Shown here one piece after another: positions 8,115 through 16,550 of a DNA stretch of 64,000 nt. Source of the DNA: UMGS1668 sp035447605 (lineage in GTDB: Bacteria; Bacillota; Clostridia; Oscillospirales; Ruminococcaceae); assembly GCA_035447605.1 (NCBI GenBank), contig DAOTHJ010000004.1, positions 67,737-131,736 of the forward strand. The letters are read 5' to 3'. Position 1 is the first letter of the stretch. Each line of letters starts with the position of its first letter. Below the pieces are notes generated by a model. The model worked only from the letters and a program-made list of their open reading frames with translations, did not search any database and was not told the DNA's origin. The position numbers were made by a program, and so were the translations under genes.

Positions 8115-8244
8115 ATGGGATCCCTCTTAAAATTTTATTATCCTTTTTTCGCGTCCGTTTCATTATATTCCAAAGCACAGAGCATTACAAGCGCGGTCTT
8201 TCCGGATTCTGTGAACTTTTTTGGAGCTGGGAGAACGGATTTCG

Positions 8245-8273
8245 TTGACAAATCGGGGCGCGTTTGCTATAAT
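8245..8273 (+). promoter_or_regulatory. Consensus sigma-A promoter for the tRNA cluster
   Basis: TTGACA (8245-8250), a 17-base spacer and TATAAT (8268-8273), 15 bases before the tRNA-Gly 5' end. This is an exact consensus promoter. Confidence 0.92.
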
Positions 8274-8288
8274 ATGCAATGCTGTTGC

Positions 8289-8363
8289 GCGGGCATAATA
8301 CATCGGCTAGTATGCCAGCCTTCCAAGCTGGATAGGTGGGTTCGACTCCCATTGCCCGCTCCA
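8289..8363 (+). tRNA. tRNA-Gly(TCC)
   Basis: 75 nt with encoded CCA. The acceptor pairs GCGGGCA with TGCCCGC. The anticodon stem is CCAGC/GCTGG around CTTCCAA, anticodon TCC. The T-arm is TGGG-TTCGACT-CCCA. It is first of four tRNAs behind a consensus promoter. Confidence 0.96.
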
Positions 8364-8371
8364 TGTTATTT

Positions 8372-8448
<77 letters not shown>

Positions 8449-8644
8449 GGAATTTGGCGCTGCCGCGGATGTCTGCCACTTCTGTTGGCGCGCTTTTAAA
8501 GGCGGGCCCCCGCAGGATTGCCGGGCCGCGGCCTGATCTTCCGCCTTTGAGGCGGAGCCCCTTTTCCACAAACGGGAAGAATCCCGTCCCCTTTAAAGGG
8601 GAACCATGCGGAAAGACTTTTTGCGGGAGTCGATCCGCATACAT

Positions 8645-8723
8645 GGTGGGCGTAGCGTAGTTTGGTTAACGCGTCAGATTGTGGCTCTGAAGACCGTGGG
8701 TTCGAATCCCACCTCCCACCCCA
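8645..8723 (+). tRNA. tRNA-His(GTG)
   Basis: The anticodon loop TTGTGGC gives GTG, the T-arm is GTGGG-TTCGAAT-CCCAC, and CCA is encoded. The extra G at 8645 faces the discriminator C, as tRNA-His requires. The acceptor pairs GTGGGCG with CTCCCAC and has a C-T mismatch at pair 6. The 196 bases before it hold no gene that I can see. Confidence 0.93.
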
Positions 8724-8780
8724 TACGAAAAGAAGTCGCCCGCGGCAGGATTCCGTGGGCGATTTTTCAAAACAGGATAT

Positions 8781-8856
8781 TGGGCTGTAGCCAAGCGGTA
8801 AGGCAACGGACTTTGACTCCGTCATCTCGCGCGTCCGAATCGCGCCAGCCCAACCA
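8781..8856 (+). tRNA. tRNA-Gln(TTG)
   Basis: 76 nt with encoded CCA. The acceptor pairs TGGGCTG with CAGCCCA. The anticodon stem is ACGGA/TCCGT around CTTTGAC, anticodon TTG. It is last of the tRNA group and is followed at once by a terminator. Confidence 0.95.
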
Positions 8857-8894
8857 AAGAACACGTTTAAGCATGCTTAAACGTGTTCTTTTTA
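8857..8894 (+). terminator. Terminator of the tRNA cluster
   Basis: A perfect inverted repeat, GAACACGTTTAAGC with GCTTAAACGTGTTC, is followed by TTTTTAT directly after tRNA-Gln. Confidence 0.9.
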
Positions 8895-9141
8895 TAGGGC
8901 TTTGCTCCGTCGGTTTTCTCCACTTTGCTCGAAAGACCTCCTGTCACCCCCCCCCGAAAGGGAAGGCGGCCGCTGGCGTTCGCCCGGCCGTCGGGACGTG
9001 CGCGCCGCGGCGGGCCTCCTTGATTTCTCAAAACGGATATGATAGGATGAGGATAATTTTAGGGGAAACGGTGTTTTTTCTACCGGCAGAACATCTGCGG
9101 AAGATGCCCGGTGCGCCGCTTCCTTTTGCGGAGGAATTTCG

Positions 9142-9777
9142 ATGACCGGAACCAAATGGCTCTTTTTCGACATGGGACATACGCTCATCGACGAGGACGC
9201 GGTCTGGGCGGATCGCTGCCAAAGGCTCTCGGCACGGCTGAACACGCAGGGCAGGGACGTCTCCGCCGAGGAGATCCACGCTCTGACGGCGCGTTATGCC
9301 GCGGAGTTCCGGAAACTGGTGGAGGACGTAAACCGTTTTTACGGCGCCGGAGACGAACTCTTCTGCGACCCGGCGGACGGCACCCCTTATCCCGGCGCCG
9401 CGGGTCTGCTGGCCACGCTCGCAAAACATTACCGGCTCGGCGTCGTCGCCAATCAGGCTGCCGGCACAGAGGAGCGGCTTAAAAACTGGGGCCTCCGGGA
9501 GTATTTTGAAATCGTCTGCTCCTCCGCGGAGCTCGGCGTCTCGAAGCCGGACCCCCGCATCTTTGAAATCGCGCTCGGAGAGGCCCACGCCGCGCCGGAA
9601 TCCTGTTTTATGATCGGCGACCGGCTCGACAACGATATTGCCCCGGCCAAAAAGCTCGGCATGGGCACGGTCTGGATCCGACAGGGTTTTGGGCTCTATC
9701 AGACCGCGCCTTCCCCGGAATATGAGCCGGATTACACCGCGGAGAGCTTTGCGGAGGCCGCGAAGCTCTTTCTCTGA
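9142..9777 (+). CDS. HAD-superfamily hydrolase
   Basis: A 211-residue HAD-fold protein. Motif I is 'FFDMGHTLIDE' with nucleophile D10. The usual second Asp two positions on is G12, a variant seen in some HAD groups. Motif III is the Lys in 'GVSKPDPRIFEIAL', and motif IV is 'IGDRLDNDI'. A helical cap lies between residues 18 and 95. The likely activity is phosphatase or dehalogenase-like on a small metabolite. GGAGGAA precedes the ATG. It is 17 bases before comF and probably cotranscribed with it. Confidence 0.85.
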   Translation: MTGTKWLFFDMGHTLIDEDAVWADRCQRLSARLNTQGRDVSAEEIHALTARYAAEFRKLVEDVNRFYGAGDELFCDPADGTPYPGAAGLLATLAKHYRLGVVANQAAGTEERLKNWGLREYFEIVCSSAELGVSKPDPRIFEIALGEAHAAPESCFMIGDRLDNDIAPAKKLGMGTVWIRQGFGLYQTAPSPEYEPDYTAESFAEAAKLFL

Positions 9778-9794
9778 ATACCTGAGGGACGGAT

Positions 9795-10508
9795 ATGGAA
9801 AAACGGGGCCTTTTCTCTCTGATGAATACGCTGCGGGAATCTCTCTACCCAAGCCGCTGCCCGGCCTGCGGAAAGATTCTTCCGGCGGGGTGCGACCTCT
9901 GCGCGGACTGCGCGGCAAAGCTGGAACCGGTGCCGCACTGCCTCGCGGCGGATCTGCCGGACGGCATGTTTACGCGCGCGGCCGCCGCATACTATTACAG
10001 CGGCCCGGCCCGTGATGCCGTCTCCCGCTACAAATTTCATTTCCGGAAGCGCCATGCCGCGACGATTGCAAAGTGGCTTTATAAAGCGTATCTTGTGCAA
10101 TACGGCGGGCAGCGTTTCGACCTTGTCGCGGCGCCCCCCGACGCCTGCCCCGGAGAGAAACACGGCCCGTTTCCGCATAACGCGGTGCTGGCGGAGACTT
10201 TTGCGCGGTACGCGGGCCTGCCTTTTGCGCCGGGCCTGCTCATCAAGACGCGCCCGACCGCAAAGCAGCACACGCTCTCTGCGGAAAAACGCGGCACAAA
10301 CCTGATCGGCGCGTTCCGGGCAAAAAGGGATCTCTCCGGCCTGCGGATTCTGCTGGCGGACGACATCCTGACCTCCGGGAACACCGCCTGGTTTTGTGCG
10401 GAGGCGCTTAAAAAGGCGGGCGCTTCGGAAGTCTGCGTCGTTACGGCGGCTCTGACGAAATCCGATCTGCCGGAAGGCCCTTTTCCGAATAGTCCCGTGC
10501 TCAAATGA
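9795..10508 (+). CDS. comF: ComF-family protein (zinc ribbon plus phosphoribosyltransferase domain)
   Basis: A 237-residue protein. An N-terminal zinc ribbon has cysteines at 22, 25, 33, 36 and 39. A phosphoribosyltransferase fold follows, with the PRPP loop 'ILLADDILTSGNT'. In Bacillus, ComFC works with the ComFA helicase in uptake of transforming DNA. Here no comFA is adjacent, so the protein may serve DNA uptake or an unknown reaction. Length fits the family, about 220-240. A bidirectional terminator follows. Confidence 0.88.
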   Translation: MEKRGLFSLMNTLRESLYPSRCPACGKILPAGCDLCADCAAKLEPVPHCLAADLPDGMFTRAAAAYYYSGPARDAVSRYKFHFRKRHAATIAKWLYKAYLVQYGGQRFDLVAAPPDACPGEKHGPFPHNAVLAETFARYAGLPFAPGLLIKTRPTAKQHTLSAEKRGTNLIGAFRAKRDLSGLRILLADDILTSGNTAWFCAEALKKAGASEVCVVTAALTKSDLPEGPFPNSPVLK

Positions 10509-10514
10509 TCTCAT

Positions 10515-10557
10515 CAAAAAGACGGCTCCTGCCTTTGCGCACGGAGCCGTCTTTTTA
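10515..10557. terminator. Bidirectional terminator between comF and clpE
   Basis: AAAAAGACGGCTCC and GGAGCCGTCTTTTT pair around a 13-base loop. A-tract and T-tract on either side suit both converging genes. Confidence 0.9.
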
Positions 10558-10612
10558 TGCGTTTATAAACTTGGATACCCGGCCGCCGATGGAAAAGGCC
10601 GTTTTTGGGCGG

Positions 10613-13075
10613 TCATTCCGTCGTCTGATTGCTCTTTTCCGGATCGTCCGGTTTTTCCGGGGCTCCGGGATTCTTCTCATCCGTCTTTTCCGGTACGGGT
10701 TCCTGCGGGGCCGGCAAAACGGCCTCCGGAGCAGCTTTCTGCGGCTTTTCCTGCGGAGCGGTCTTAGGAGTGGCCTTGGGAAGTTCCCGCGGAACCTCCG
10801 TTCCGGTCACATTGAGCACGCCGTCCTGTGCAGAGACGAGGACGGATTCGAGCTTCTGATCCGCGTGCTCGACGAGCATCGTGCAGATGCGGTCCTCCAC
10901 CTCCTTGCGGATGACGCGCACCAGATCGCGCGCGCCGCTCTTGCCGCCGAAGGATTTTTCGGCGACCGCCTTGAGCGCGGCATCGTCGTAGGTAAGAACG
11001 ATGCTCTTCTCCTGAAGCGGCCCGCGCAGCTCCTCCAGACGGAGGGCGGCGATGCGCTCGTAATTTTCTTTCGTGAGCGCGTGGAAGACGACGATCTCAT
11101 CCACTCGGCCGAGAAACTCCGGACGGAGGAATTCGCTGAGCGCCTTGCGCACCTTTTCTTTCTCCGCGGAATACTCGGTCTGGTTGAAGCCGAGGGCGTT
11201 GTCGTGCCGGTCGCTGCCAGCGTTGGAGGTCATGATGATGACCGTATTGGCAAAGGAGACCACCCGGCCGTGGGCATCGGCGATCTTGCCCTCGTCGAGG
11301 ATCTGAAGCAGGATATTCATGACGTCCGGATGCGCCTTTTCGATCTCGTCGAACAGGATGACGGAATACGGCTTGCGGCGCACTTTTTCGGTGAGCTGGC
11401 CGGCCTCGTCGTAGCCGACGTATCCCGGCGGCGAGCCGACGATGCGCGAGACCGCGAATTTCTCCATGAATTCCGACATGTCGAGCCGGATCAGCGGATC
11501 GGTGCCTTGGAAGAGGCAGTTTGCCAATACCTTGACGAGCTCCGTCTTGCCGACGCCGGTCGGGCCGACGAAGATAAAGGAGGCGGGCCTTCTGCGGGCG
11601 GAGATCTGCACTCTGGAGCGACGAACCGCCGCCGCAACCAGTTCGCAGGCCTCATCCTGACCGATCACTTTGGCTTTCAGTTCCGATTCGAGCTGGCCGA
11701 GCTTCTGGAGATCGCTCTCCTGCACCTTGCTCGCCGGGATACCGGTCCAGAGCTCGATGACGACCGCGAGGTCGTGCTCGGTCACCTCCGCGGCCAGCGC
11801 AATCGGCTCGAGCCGCTTGTGCTCCTCCTCCAGCTGAATCAGCTCGGATTTGGCTTTGGCAAGCGTCTCGTAATCGATCTCCTCATCCTGCTCAAGGTCG
11901 GAGATCTTCTCTTCGGCCGCGCGGATCTTCTGCCCGGTGATCTCGTACTCCGCGAGCTCCTTGTTGGCGAGGGCCGCGCAGGAGCAGGCTTCATCCAGCA
12001 GATCGATCGCCTTATCCGGCAAAAACCGATCGGTGATGTACCGCTCGGAGAGGCGCGCGCAGTCCCGCAGAATTCCGTCGCTTACGCTGACATGGTGGAA
12101 TTTCTCGTAATTCGGGGCGATGCCTTTAAGAATCTGAAACGTCTCCTCAAGGGTCGGCTCCTCCACCGTCACCGGCTGGAAGCGGCGCTCAAGGGCGGCG
12201 TCTTTTTCAATATATTTGCGGTACTCATCGAACGTGGTGGCGCCGATGACCTGAATCTCTCCGCGGGAGAGGGAAGGCTTCAGGATGTTGGCGGCGTTCA
12301 TGCCGCCCTCGGTGTCGCCGGTGCCGACGAGGCTGTGGATCTCATCGATAAAAAGGATGATGTTGCCCTCATGCTTGACCTCGTCAACCAGCCCCTTGAC
12401 GCGGCTCTCAAACTGGCCGCGGAACTGGGTGCCGGCGACCAGAGCGGTTAGATCGAGCAGCCAGAGCTCCTTTTCCGCGAGCTTGGCGGGCACGTCGCCG
12501 GAGACGATTCTCTGGGCGATGCCCTCGGCGATCGCGGTTTTGCCGACGCCCGGCTCGCCGATCAGACAGGGGTTATTCTTGGTGCGGCGGTTGAGGATCT
12601 GCACGACGCGGTAAATCTCGCGCTCCCGCCCGACAATCGGATCGAAGCCGTTCTGCCGCGCCTTCTCCGTCAGATTCTCGCAGTAGGCCGGCAGGTACTT
12701 GAGCTCCTGTTTCTTTTCCTTTTCCCTTTTCTCTTTCTTGGGCGGCTTTTTCTCCTGAGCGGGAGTATCTCCGGCGCCGGCCGGCATATTCCCGCCGAAA
12801 ATCCCGCTGAGAAACGGGAAGGACTGCGCCCCGCCGGGCTGAAAATCTTCCTCTTCCCCGTCCTGCATGGCCTCCATCATCTGATCGCTGATGGCGTCGA
12901 GTTCGTCGCCGGAAATGCCCATTTTATTCATCAAATCGTCGACCGGCTTAATGCCGAGTTCTCTGGCGCACTGAAGACAGAGGCCCTCGCTGGTCGTCTT
13001 GCCGTTTTCATCCAGATGCGTCATAAAGACAACGGCGATTCTCTTTTTGCATCTCGAGCAAAGCATATTGTTCAT
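10613..13075 (-). CDS. clpE: ClpE-type Clp ATPase (AAA+ unfoldase)
   Basis: An 820-residue HSP100 ATPase that unfolds proteins for ClpP or for refolding. It starts with a zinc finger (C6, C9, C33, C36) instead of Clp_N repeats, as in ClpE. Two AAA+ modules follow, with Walker A 'GEPGVGKTAIAEG' and 'GPTGVGKTELVKV', and Walker B 'LFIDEIHSLVG' and 'ILFDEIEKAHPD'. A coiled middle segment lies between them. The last 58 residues or so are a Pro/Lys/Glu-rich tail that I do not associate with the family. The ATG follows CGGAGGA. I see no CtsR box; an inverted repeat (GTGCTTT...AAGCAC) lies near 13158-13179. Confidence 0.9.
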   Translation of the reverse strand: MNNMLCSRCKKRIAVVFMTHLDENGKTTSEGLCLQCARELGIKPVDDLMNKMGISGDELDAISDQMMEAMQDGEEEDFQPGGAQSFPFLSGIFGGNMPAGAGDTPAQEKKPPKKEKREKEKKQELKYLPAYCENLTEKARQNGFDPIVGREREIYRVVQILNRRTKNNPCLIGEPGVGKTAIAEGIAQRIVSGDVPAKLAEKELWLLDLTALVAGTQFRGQFESRVKGLVDEVKHEGNIILFIDEIHSLVGTGDTEGGMNAANILKPSLSRGEIQVIGATTFDEYRKYIEKDAALERRFQPVTVEEPTLEETFQILKGIAPNYEKFHHVSVSDGILRDCARLSERYITDRFLPDKAIDLLDEACSCAALANKELAEYEITGQKIRAAEEKISDLEQDEEIDYETLAKAKSELIQLEEEHKRLEPIALAAEVTEHDLAVVIELWTGIPASKVQESDLQKLGQLESELKAKVIGQDEACELVAAAVRRSRVQISARRRPASFIFVGPTGVGKTELVKVLANCLFQGTDPLIRLDMSEFMEKFAVSRIVGSPPGYVGYDEAGQLTEKVRRKPYSVILFDEIEKAHPDVMNILLQILDEGKIADAHGRVVSFANTVIIMTSNAGSDRHDNALGFNQTEYSAEKEKVRKALSEFLRPEFLGRVDEIVVFHALTKENYERIAALRLEELRGPLQEKSIVLTYDDAALKAVAEKSFGGKSGARDLVRVIRKEVEDRICTMLVEHADQKLESVLVSAQDGVLNVTGTEVPRELPKATPKTAPQEKPQKAAPEAVLPAPQEPVPEKTDEKNPGAPEKPDDPEKSNQTTE

Positions 13076-13321
13076 GAAAATCCTCCGATGGAGACATCAA
13101 ATATCATTTTCCTATTAGGATAACCGAATTTTGTGAATAACGGATTAAGAATCCATGTGCTTTTTTCAGAAAGCACACTTTTTTCCATAACTGTGTCCTT
13201 CCGGAAGCAGGTTTTCGCACCGCAGGCCCTTTGGAAAGGCGCAGACAGACCCCCGAAGGGCAAAACGGCCCGCCGGTGTACGGCAGCGCGTCACCTCCGG
13301 CAGGCCAAAAAAAGGGAGAAC

Positions 13322-13876
13322 TCATTCCTTCTTTTTTTCTTTGTACACCTTGTAATACCGGTACGCGGCGTAAAGCATAAAGGCCAGAAGAGCGAAGAAA
13401 ATGCCGTCGCGGATACTCTCCGGCAGGTTGGGGAAAAACGTGACGAGAAACGCCGCCGAATAATATAAGAACGTGCCGGCTTTTCCGTACCACTTGGCGG
13501 AGACGACCTGCTTCTTTTCCTTATATATGCGGATGCCGCCCGCAAAGATCAGCACATCCTTCAAAATAAAGCCGACGACGGCCGGCCAGAGCGCCGGATG
13601 CCGCACCGCAAGGGAAACCGATACCGTGATCTGCGTCAGTTTGTCCGCCAGCGGATCCAGCGCCTTGCCGAGCTCGGTGATCTGGCCGAACTTTCGGGCG
13701 ATGATGCCGTCGACGACATCCGTCAGGCCCGAAACCAGCAGGATGACCGCCGCAAGACGATAGTCCGCTGTCGTTTCCGCTCGAAAATAGACCATCAGGA
13801 AAGCAGGGATCAACAGCAGGCGGAACCCGGACAAAATGTTCGGGATGCTGAAGATCTCCTTTGTCGCCGGCCTCAT
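13322..13876 (-). CDS. pgsA: CDP-alcohol phosphatidyltransferase (phosphatidylglycerophosphate synthase-like)
   Basis: A 184-residue integral membrane enzyme of phospholipid synthesis. The signature DxxDGxxARx8GxxxDxxxD is intact within 'GLTDVVDGIIARKFG' and 'GKALDPLADK'. About five TM helices are seen. The usual product is phosphatidylglycerol phosphate, but an inositol or other head group cannot be excluded. The ATG at 13876 overlaps the upstream cvpA-like stop by ATGA, so the two genes are coupled. The family length of about 180-200 fits. Confidence 0.85.
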   Translation of the reverse strand: MRPATKEIFSIPNILSGFRLLLIPAFLMVYFRAETTADYRLAAVILLVSGLTDVVDGIIARKFGQITELGKALDPLADKLTQITVSVSLAVRHPALWPAVVGFILKDVLIFAGGIRIYKEKKQVVSAKWYGKAGTFLYYSAAFLVTFFPNLPESIRDGIFFALLAFMLYAAYRYYKVYKEKKKE

Positions 13877-14592
13877 GGCAGAATGGGTGCGCCGCCGACT
13901 ACGCCATACACCCATTTAAAAAGATATGTTTTGGCAATTACCCCATCGGAGAGGAATTCCCATCTTCCCTCCAGAAAGAGCTTTGCGACGGAAATCGCAA
14001 AGGCGAAAGCACAGACCCGGAGCGCGCCCTCGATCAGGCCGAGCACAAATCCGAGGAAGCCGTCCGTTCCGCCGAAAACGGCGTTTTTGCGTACGCCGCG
14101 CACTCTTTTTTCAATCACATGCAGGAGCAGCAAAAGCACCAGCATGGATACGATAAACAGAAGCACCCGGAGCACCGGGCGAAGAACCGGCTCAAGCAGA
14201 TACTGCATCAGCGCATCCGAAAGGGTCTCTCCCGACTCCGTGACGGCCTCAAGCATCGTGCCGTCCGCAGCGCCGCTGATCTTGAAAATCAGAAACACAA
14301 ACGCCGGCAAACCGGAGAGCGACCCTTCTATATTGCCGAGAAAGACCTCCGACTGTGTGACGGAAGCCGCGGCGTCCGCCGTCTGATTGGTGAGAAGCGG
14401 CCTTACGACGCTCGTGAGGATGAATTCCGTGCCGATCCGGCAAACAATGATGGAGAGCACGATGGCGGCCATCCCGCCTGCGATCCGGATAAAGGAATCG
14501 CTGAATCCGTATTTCGTCCTGCGGATCACTGCCGTCAGGACCAGGATTACGGCGACCGCATCGTAGGCAAGAGCCATATAGGTGATGTTCAT
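13873..14592 (-). CDS. CvpA-family membrane protein
   Basis: A 239-residue membrane protein. N-terminal helices (about 7-20 and 33-52) precede a loop of roughly 60 residues facing outward. Then come 'LLFIVSMLVLLLLLHVIE' and the CvpA-like 'GGTDGFLGFVLGLIEGALR'. CvpA relatives are linked to colicin V export in E. coli and to envelope stress elsewhere; the true role is unsettled. CAGGAGG precedes the ATG. It is coupled to the pgsA-like gene and lies 46 bases after the DUF5711 gene. Confidence 0.8.
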   Translation of the reverse strand: MNITYMALAYDAVAVILVLTAVIRRTKYGFSDSFIRIAGGMAAIVLSIIVCRIGTEFILTSVVRPLLTNQTADAAASVTQSEVFLGNIEGSLSGLPAFVFLIFKISGAADGTMLEAVTESGETLSDALMQYLLEPVLRPVLRVLLFIVSMLVLLLLLHVIEKRVRGVRKNAVFGGTDGFLGFVLGLIEGALRVCAFAFAISVAKLFLEGRWEFLSDGVIAKTYLFKWVYGVVGGAPILP

Positions 14593-14638
14593 GCAGTTCC
14601 TCCTGTTCTGTCAGTTTCTCTGCCTTATCAAAAACCCG

Positions 14639-15820
14639 TCAGGCGGGTGTGTCCGTTTTTACGGCGCAGAGCGTATTCCTTGTCACCGCATAGAAGCCGC
14701 CGTTCACCAGCGCAACCTTTAAGGCGTCCTGTTCCTCTGACGAATAGGCGAGCATCGAGCCGTCGGTTCCGAATACCGTGAGGTTTCCGGAGCAGTAGAC
14801 CGCCGCCCGTTTGGCGTCGCAGCAGCAGGCGACGAGCTTTCCGGTTGCGGAGGCCGAAGCCTTCTCCTCCATCTCGTCTCCGAGAAAGACCAGCCTGCAG
14901 CTTCTCGACTCCGTGTACTGGTCAAAGATCAGCACCGTTTCGCCGCTCCCGGGCGGGCACAGATAGGCCGTAAGCTCACCGCCGTAGCCGTAATAGCCGA
15001 GCAGTTTGCCGTCCGTATCCATCTCCGCGGCCTGATCGTCACAGATCACGCGGATATCTCCCTTATTAGTAAAAGCGATCCCGACGACCGCGGAGCCCTC
15101 GAAGCGGTGCTGAGCCTGTTCCTCCGAGGAATCGACGGCAAAAATATGTACGGTCGAATAGATCTGGCCGCCGGAAGCATAGACGGAGGCCGCCGCGATG
15201 GTTTTTTCATCCGGGCCGACCGCCGCCGCCACCACATATTCCTCCGCAGGCGACCAACTGAAGATCATGTCGAAATCCGGGCTGTATACCATCACTTGTG
15301 AGGCATAACGCTGGGCGCCGGTCACCACGGTGAGATAGCCGTCCTCCGAAAGGGAGGCGGTGATGATCTCATAATCATACGTCTGCTCAAAAAGCACCGA
15401 CGTGCGCGTGCGGACCTGAAGCATAGTTCCTCCGCGGTCGTAGATCAGCATCCGCCGGCCGGAAGCCTCCGCACAGGGCGCGGTCATGCCGTGCTGTTCA
15501 TACAGCAGCTCCCTGCCTCCGGTGGAATAGAGGTAAACCGCCGTATCGGTCAGAATGCCGACGCTGCCGCCCCAGTCGAACATGGAGAGCGTGGCGTCGC
15601 CGGAAAATTCCATGGGGAGAGACCCTCCGTTTGACGCGGAGGAGGCGATCAGGTCGCCCGCCATGCCGAAAAGGTCGTTTTCTGCCGCGAAATAGACGCC
15701 GACGACGATCACGACGGTGATGACGGCCGCCACGATCAGACGAAAGAATCTCTGGGCCGCATATTTTCTCCTGCGTTTTTTATGCGCGGTCTCAAACTCT
15801 GAGACCTGTTTTTGGGCCAA
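14639..15820 (-). CDS. DUF5711-family membrane-anchored beta-propeller-like protein
   Basis: A 393-residue protein. A basic cytoplasmic stretch ('HKKRRRKYAAQRFF') is followed by one TM helix at about residues 25-47. The exported remainder is made of short repeated beta segments, such as 'LTDTAVYLYSTGGRELL' and 'VTGAQRYASQVMVYS', that look like propeller blades. This fits DUF5711, whose function is unknown. The start is TTG at 15820 behind AGGAGG; the frame continues upstream without a better start. It is part of the leftward recG-ECF-DUF5711-cvpA-pgsA run. Confidence 0.8.
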   Translation of the reverse strand: MAQKQVSEFETAHKKRRRKYAAQRFFRLIVAAVITVVIVVGVYFAAENDLFGMAGDLIASSASNGGSLPMEFSGDATLSMFDWGGSVGILTDTAVYLYSTGGRELLYEQHGMTAPCAEASGRRMLIYDRGGTMLQVRTRTSVLFEQTYDYEIITASLSEDGYLTVVTGAQRYASQVMVYSPDFDMIFSWSPAEEYVVAAAVGPDEKTIAAASVYASGGQIYSTVHIFAVDSSEEQAQHRFEGSAVVGIAFTNKGDIRVICDDQAAEMDTDGKLLGYYGYGGELTAYLCPPGSGETVLIFDQYTESRSCRLVFLGDEMEEKASASATGKLVACCCDAKRAAVYCSGNLTVFGTDGSMLAYSSEEQDALKVALVNGGFYAVTRNTLCAVKTDTPA

Positions 15821-15854
15821 TTCTTTCGCCTCCTCTCCGCCGGAATCTGATGGA

Positions 15855-16487
15855 TCACTCTTTGCGGAAGGCGGCGGACCGCAGAAGCGCCGTGCCGATC
15901 GCCGCAGAGAGCACCGCCGCAACGGCCGCCTCCACAAGGCCGCTGCCGGTCACGATCGTTTTGATCGTCGTGAGCAGCGCCTCATAGGCGATATCCTTCA
16001 CCGCCGCGTAGCTGTGGCCGAAGAACAGATAGATGCCGCTCATGACAAAAATAGTATTTGTCATCGAGCCGACGAATCCGGCCACCGCGCAGGCGACCGG
16101 CCTTTTTGCTTTAAGCTTTATCATCGCGGAGAAGACAAGCGCCGCGAAGACGCCGATCAGAATGCGCGGCAGCAAAACGACGACGAGCGCCCAGAGGCTG
16201 CCCTTGTCACTGCCGAGCACCGGGATGAACGGGGAGAACACAAACGAGGAGGCATTCGGCGCAACCGTGTTTTTGATGAGGCTCGTCAGGCCGAAGACGC
16301 CGCCAAGGAGCGCGCCCTTCTTCCAGCCGAAGAGGATCGCGCCGATGATCACCGGGATATGGATGGTCGTCGCATTGATCGGGCCAAGCGGAATATAACC
16401 GAGAAAAGGCACCGCCGACATCACGATGATGACGGCAATAAATAATGCGGTTTCAGAAAGCTCTTTCGTCCTGTTGTTGTGTTCCAC
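15855..16487 (-). CDS. ECF transporter S component
   Basis: A 210-residue substrate-binding membrane subunit of an energy-coupling-factor vitamin transporter, with about six TM helices. Typical segments are 'NATTIHIPVIIGAILFGWK' and 'GALLGGVFGLTSLIKNT'. The vitamin cannot be read from sequence; pantothenate-type relatives share the first motif. The start is GTG at 16487 behind GGGGGG; a TTG at 16511 is the alternative. No riboswitch is visible in the 63 bases between recG and this gene. The shared EcfA/T module is not in the window. Confidence 0.85.
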   Translation of the reverse strand: MEHNNRTKELSETALFIAVIIVMSAVPFLGYIPLGPINATTIHIPVIIGAILFGWKKGALLGGVFGLTSLIKNTVAPNASSFVFSPFIPVLGSDKGSLWALVVVLLPRILIGVFAALVFSAMIKLKAKRPVACAVAGFVGSMTNTIFVMSGIYLFFGHSYAAVKDIAYEALLTTIKTIVTGSGLVEAAVAAVLSAAIGTALLRSAAFRKE

Positions 16488-16550
16488 CGGTCGTCCCCCC
16501 AAAATTTTCAAAAATATATTTTATAATTATACTCTCAAGCTCGCTGTAAA

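Noticed and set aside
8449..8644. A fifth tRNA or small RNA between tRNA-Arg and tRNA-His
   Set aside because: No T-arm or cloverleaf can be drawn; only a short CCCC/GGGG hairpin is present.
10505..12451. A 648-codon open frame on the plus strand
   Set aside because: It is antisense to clpE, whose motifs are unmistakable; the frame stays open because of GC-rich third positions, and its translation shows no domain.
13077..13321. CtsR or CIRCE operator upstream of clpE
   Set aside because: Neither the CtsR heptad repeat nor the CIRCE inverted repeat is present; only an A/T-looped inverted repeat near 13158.
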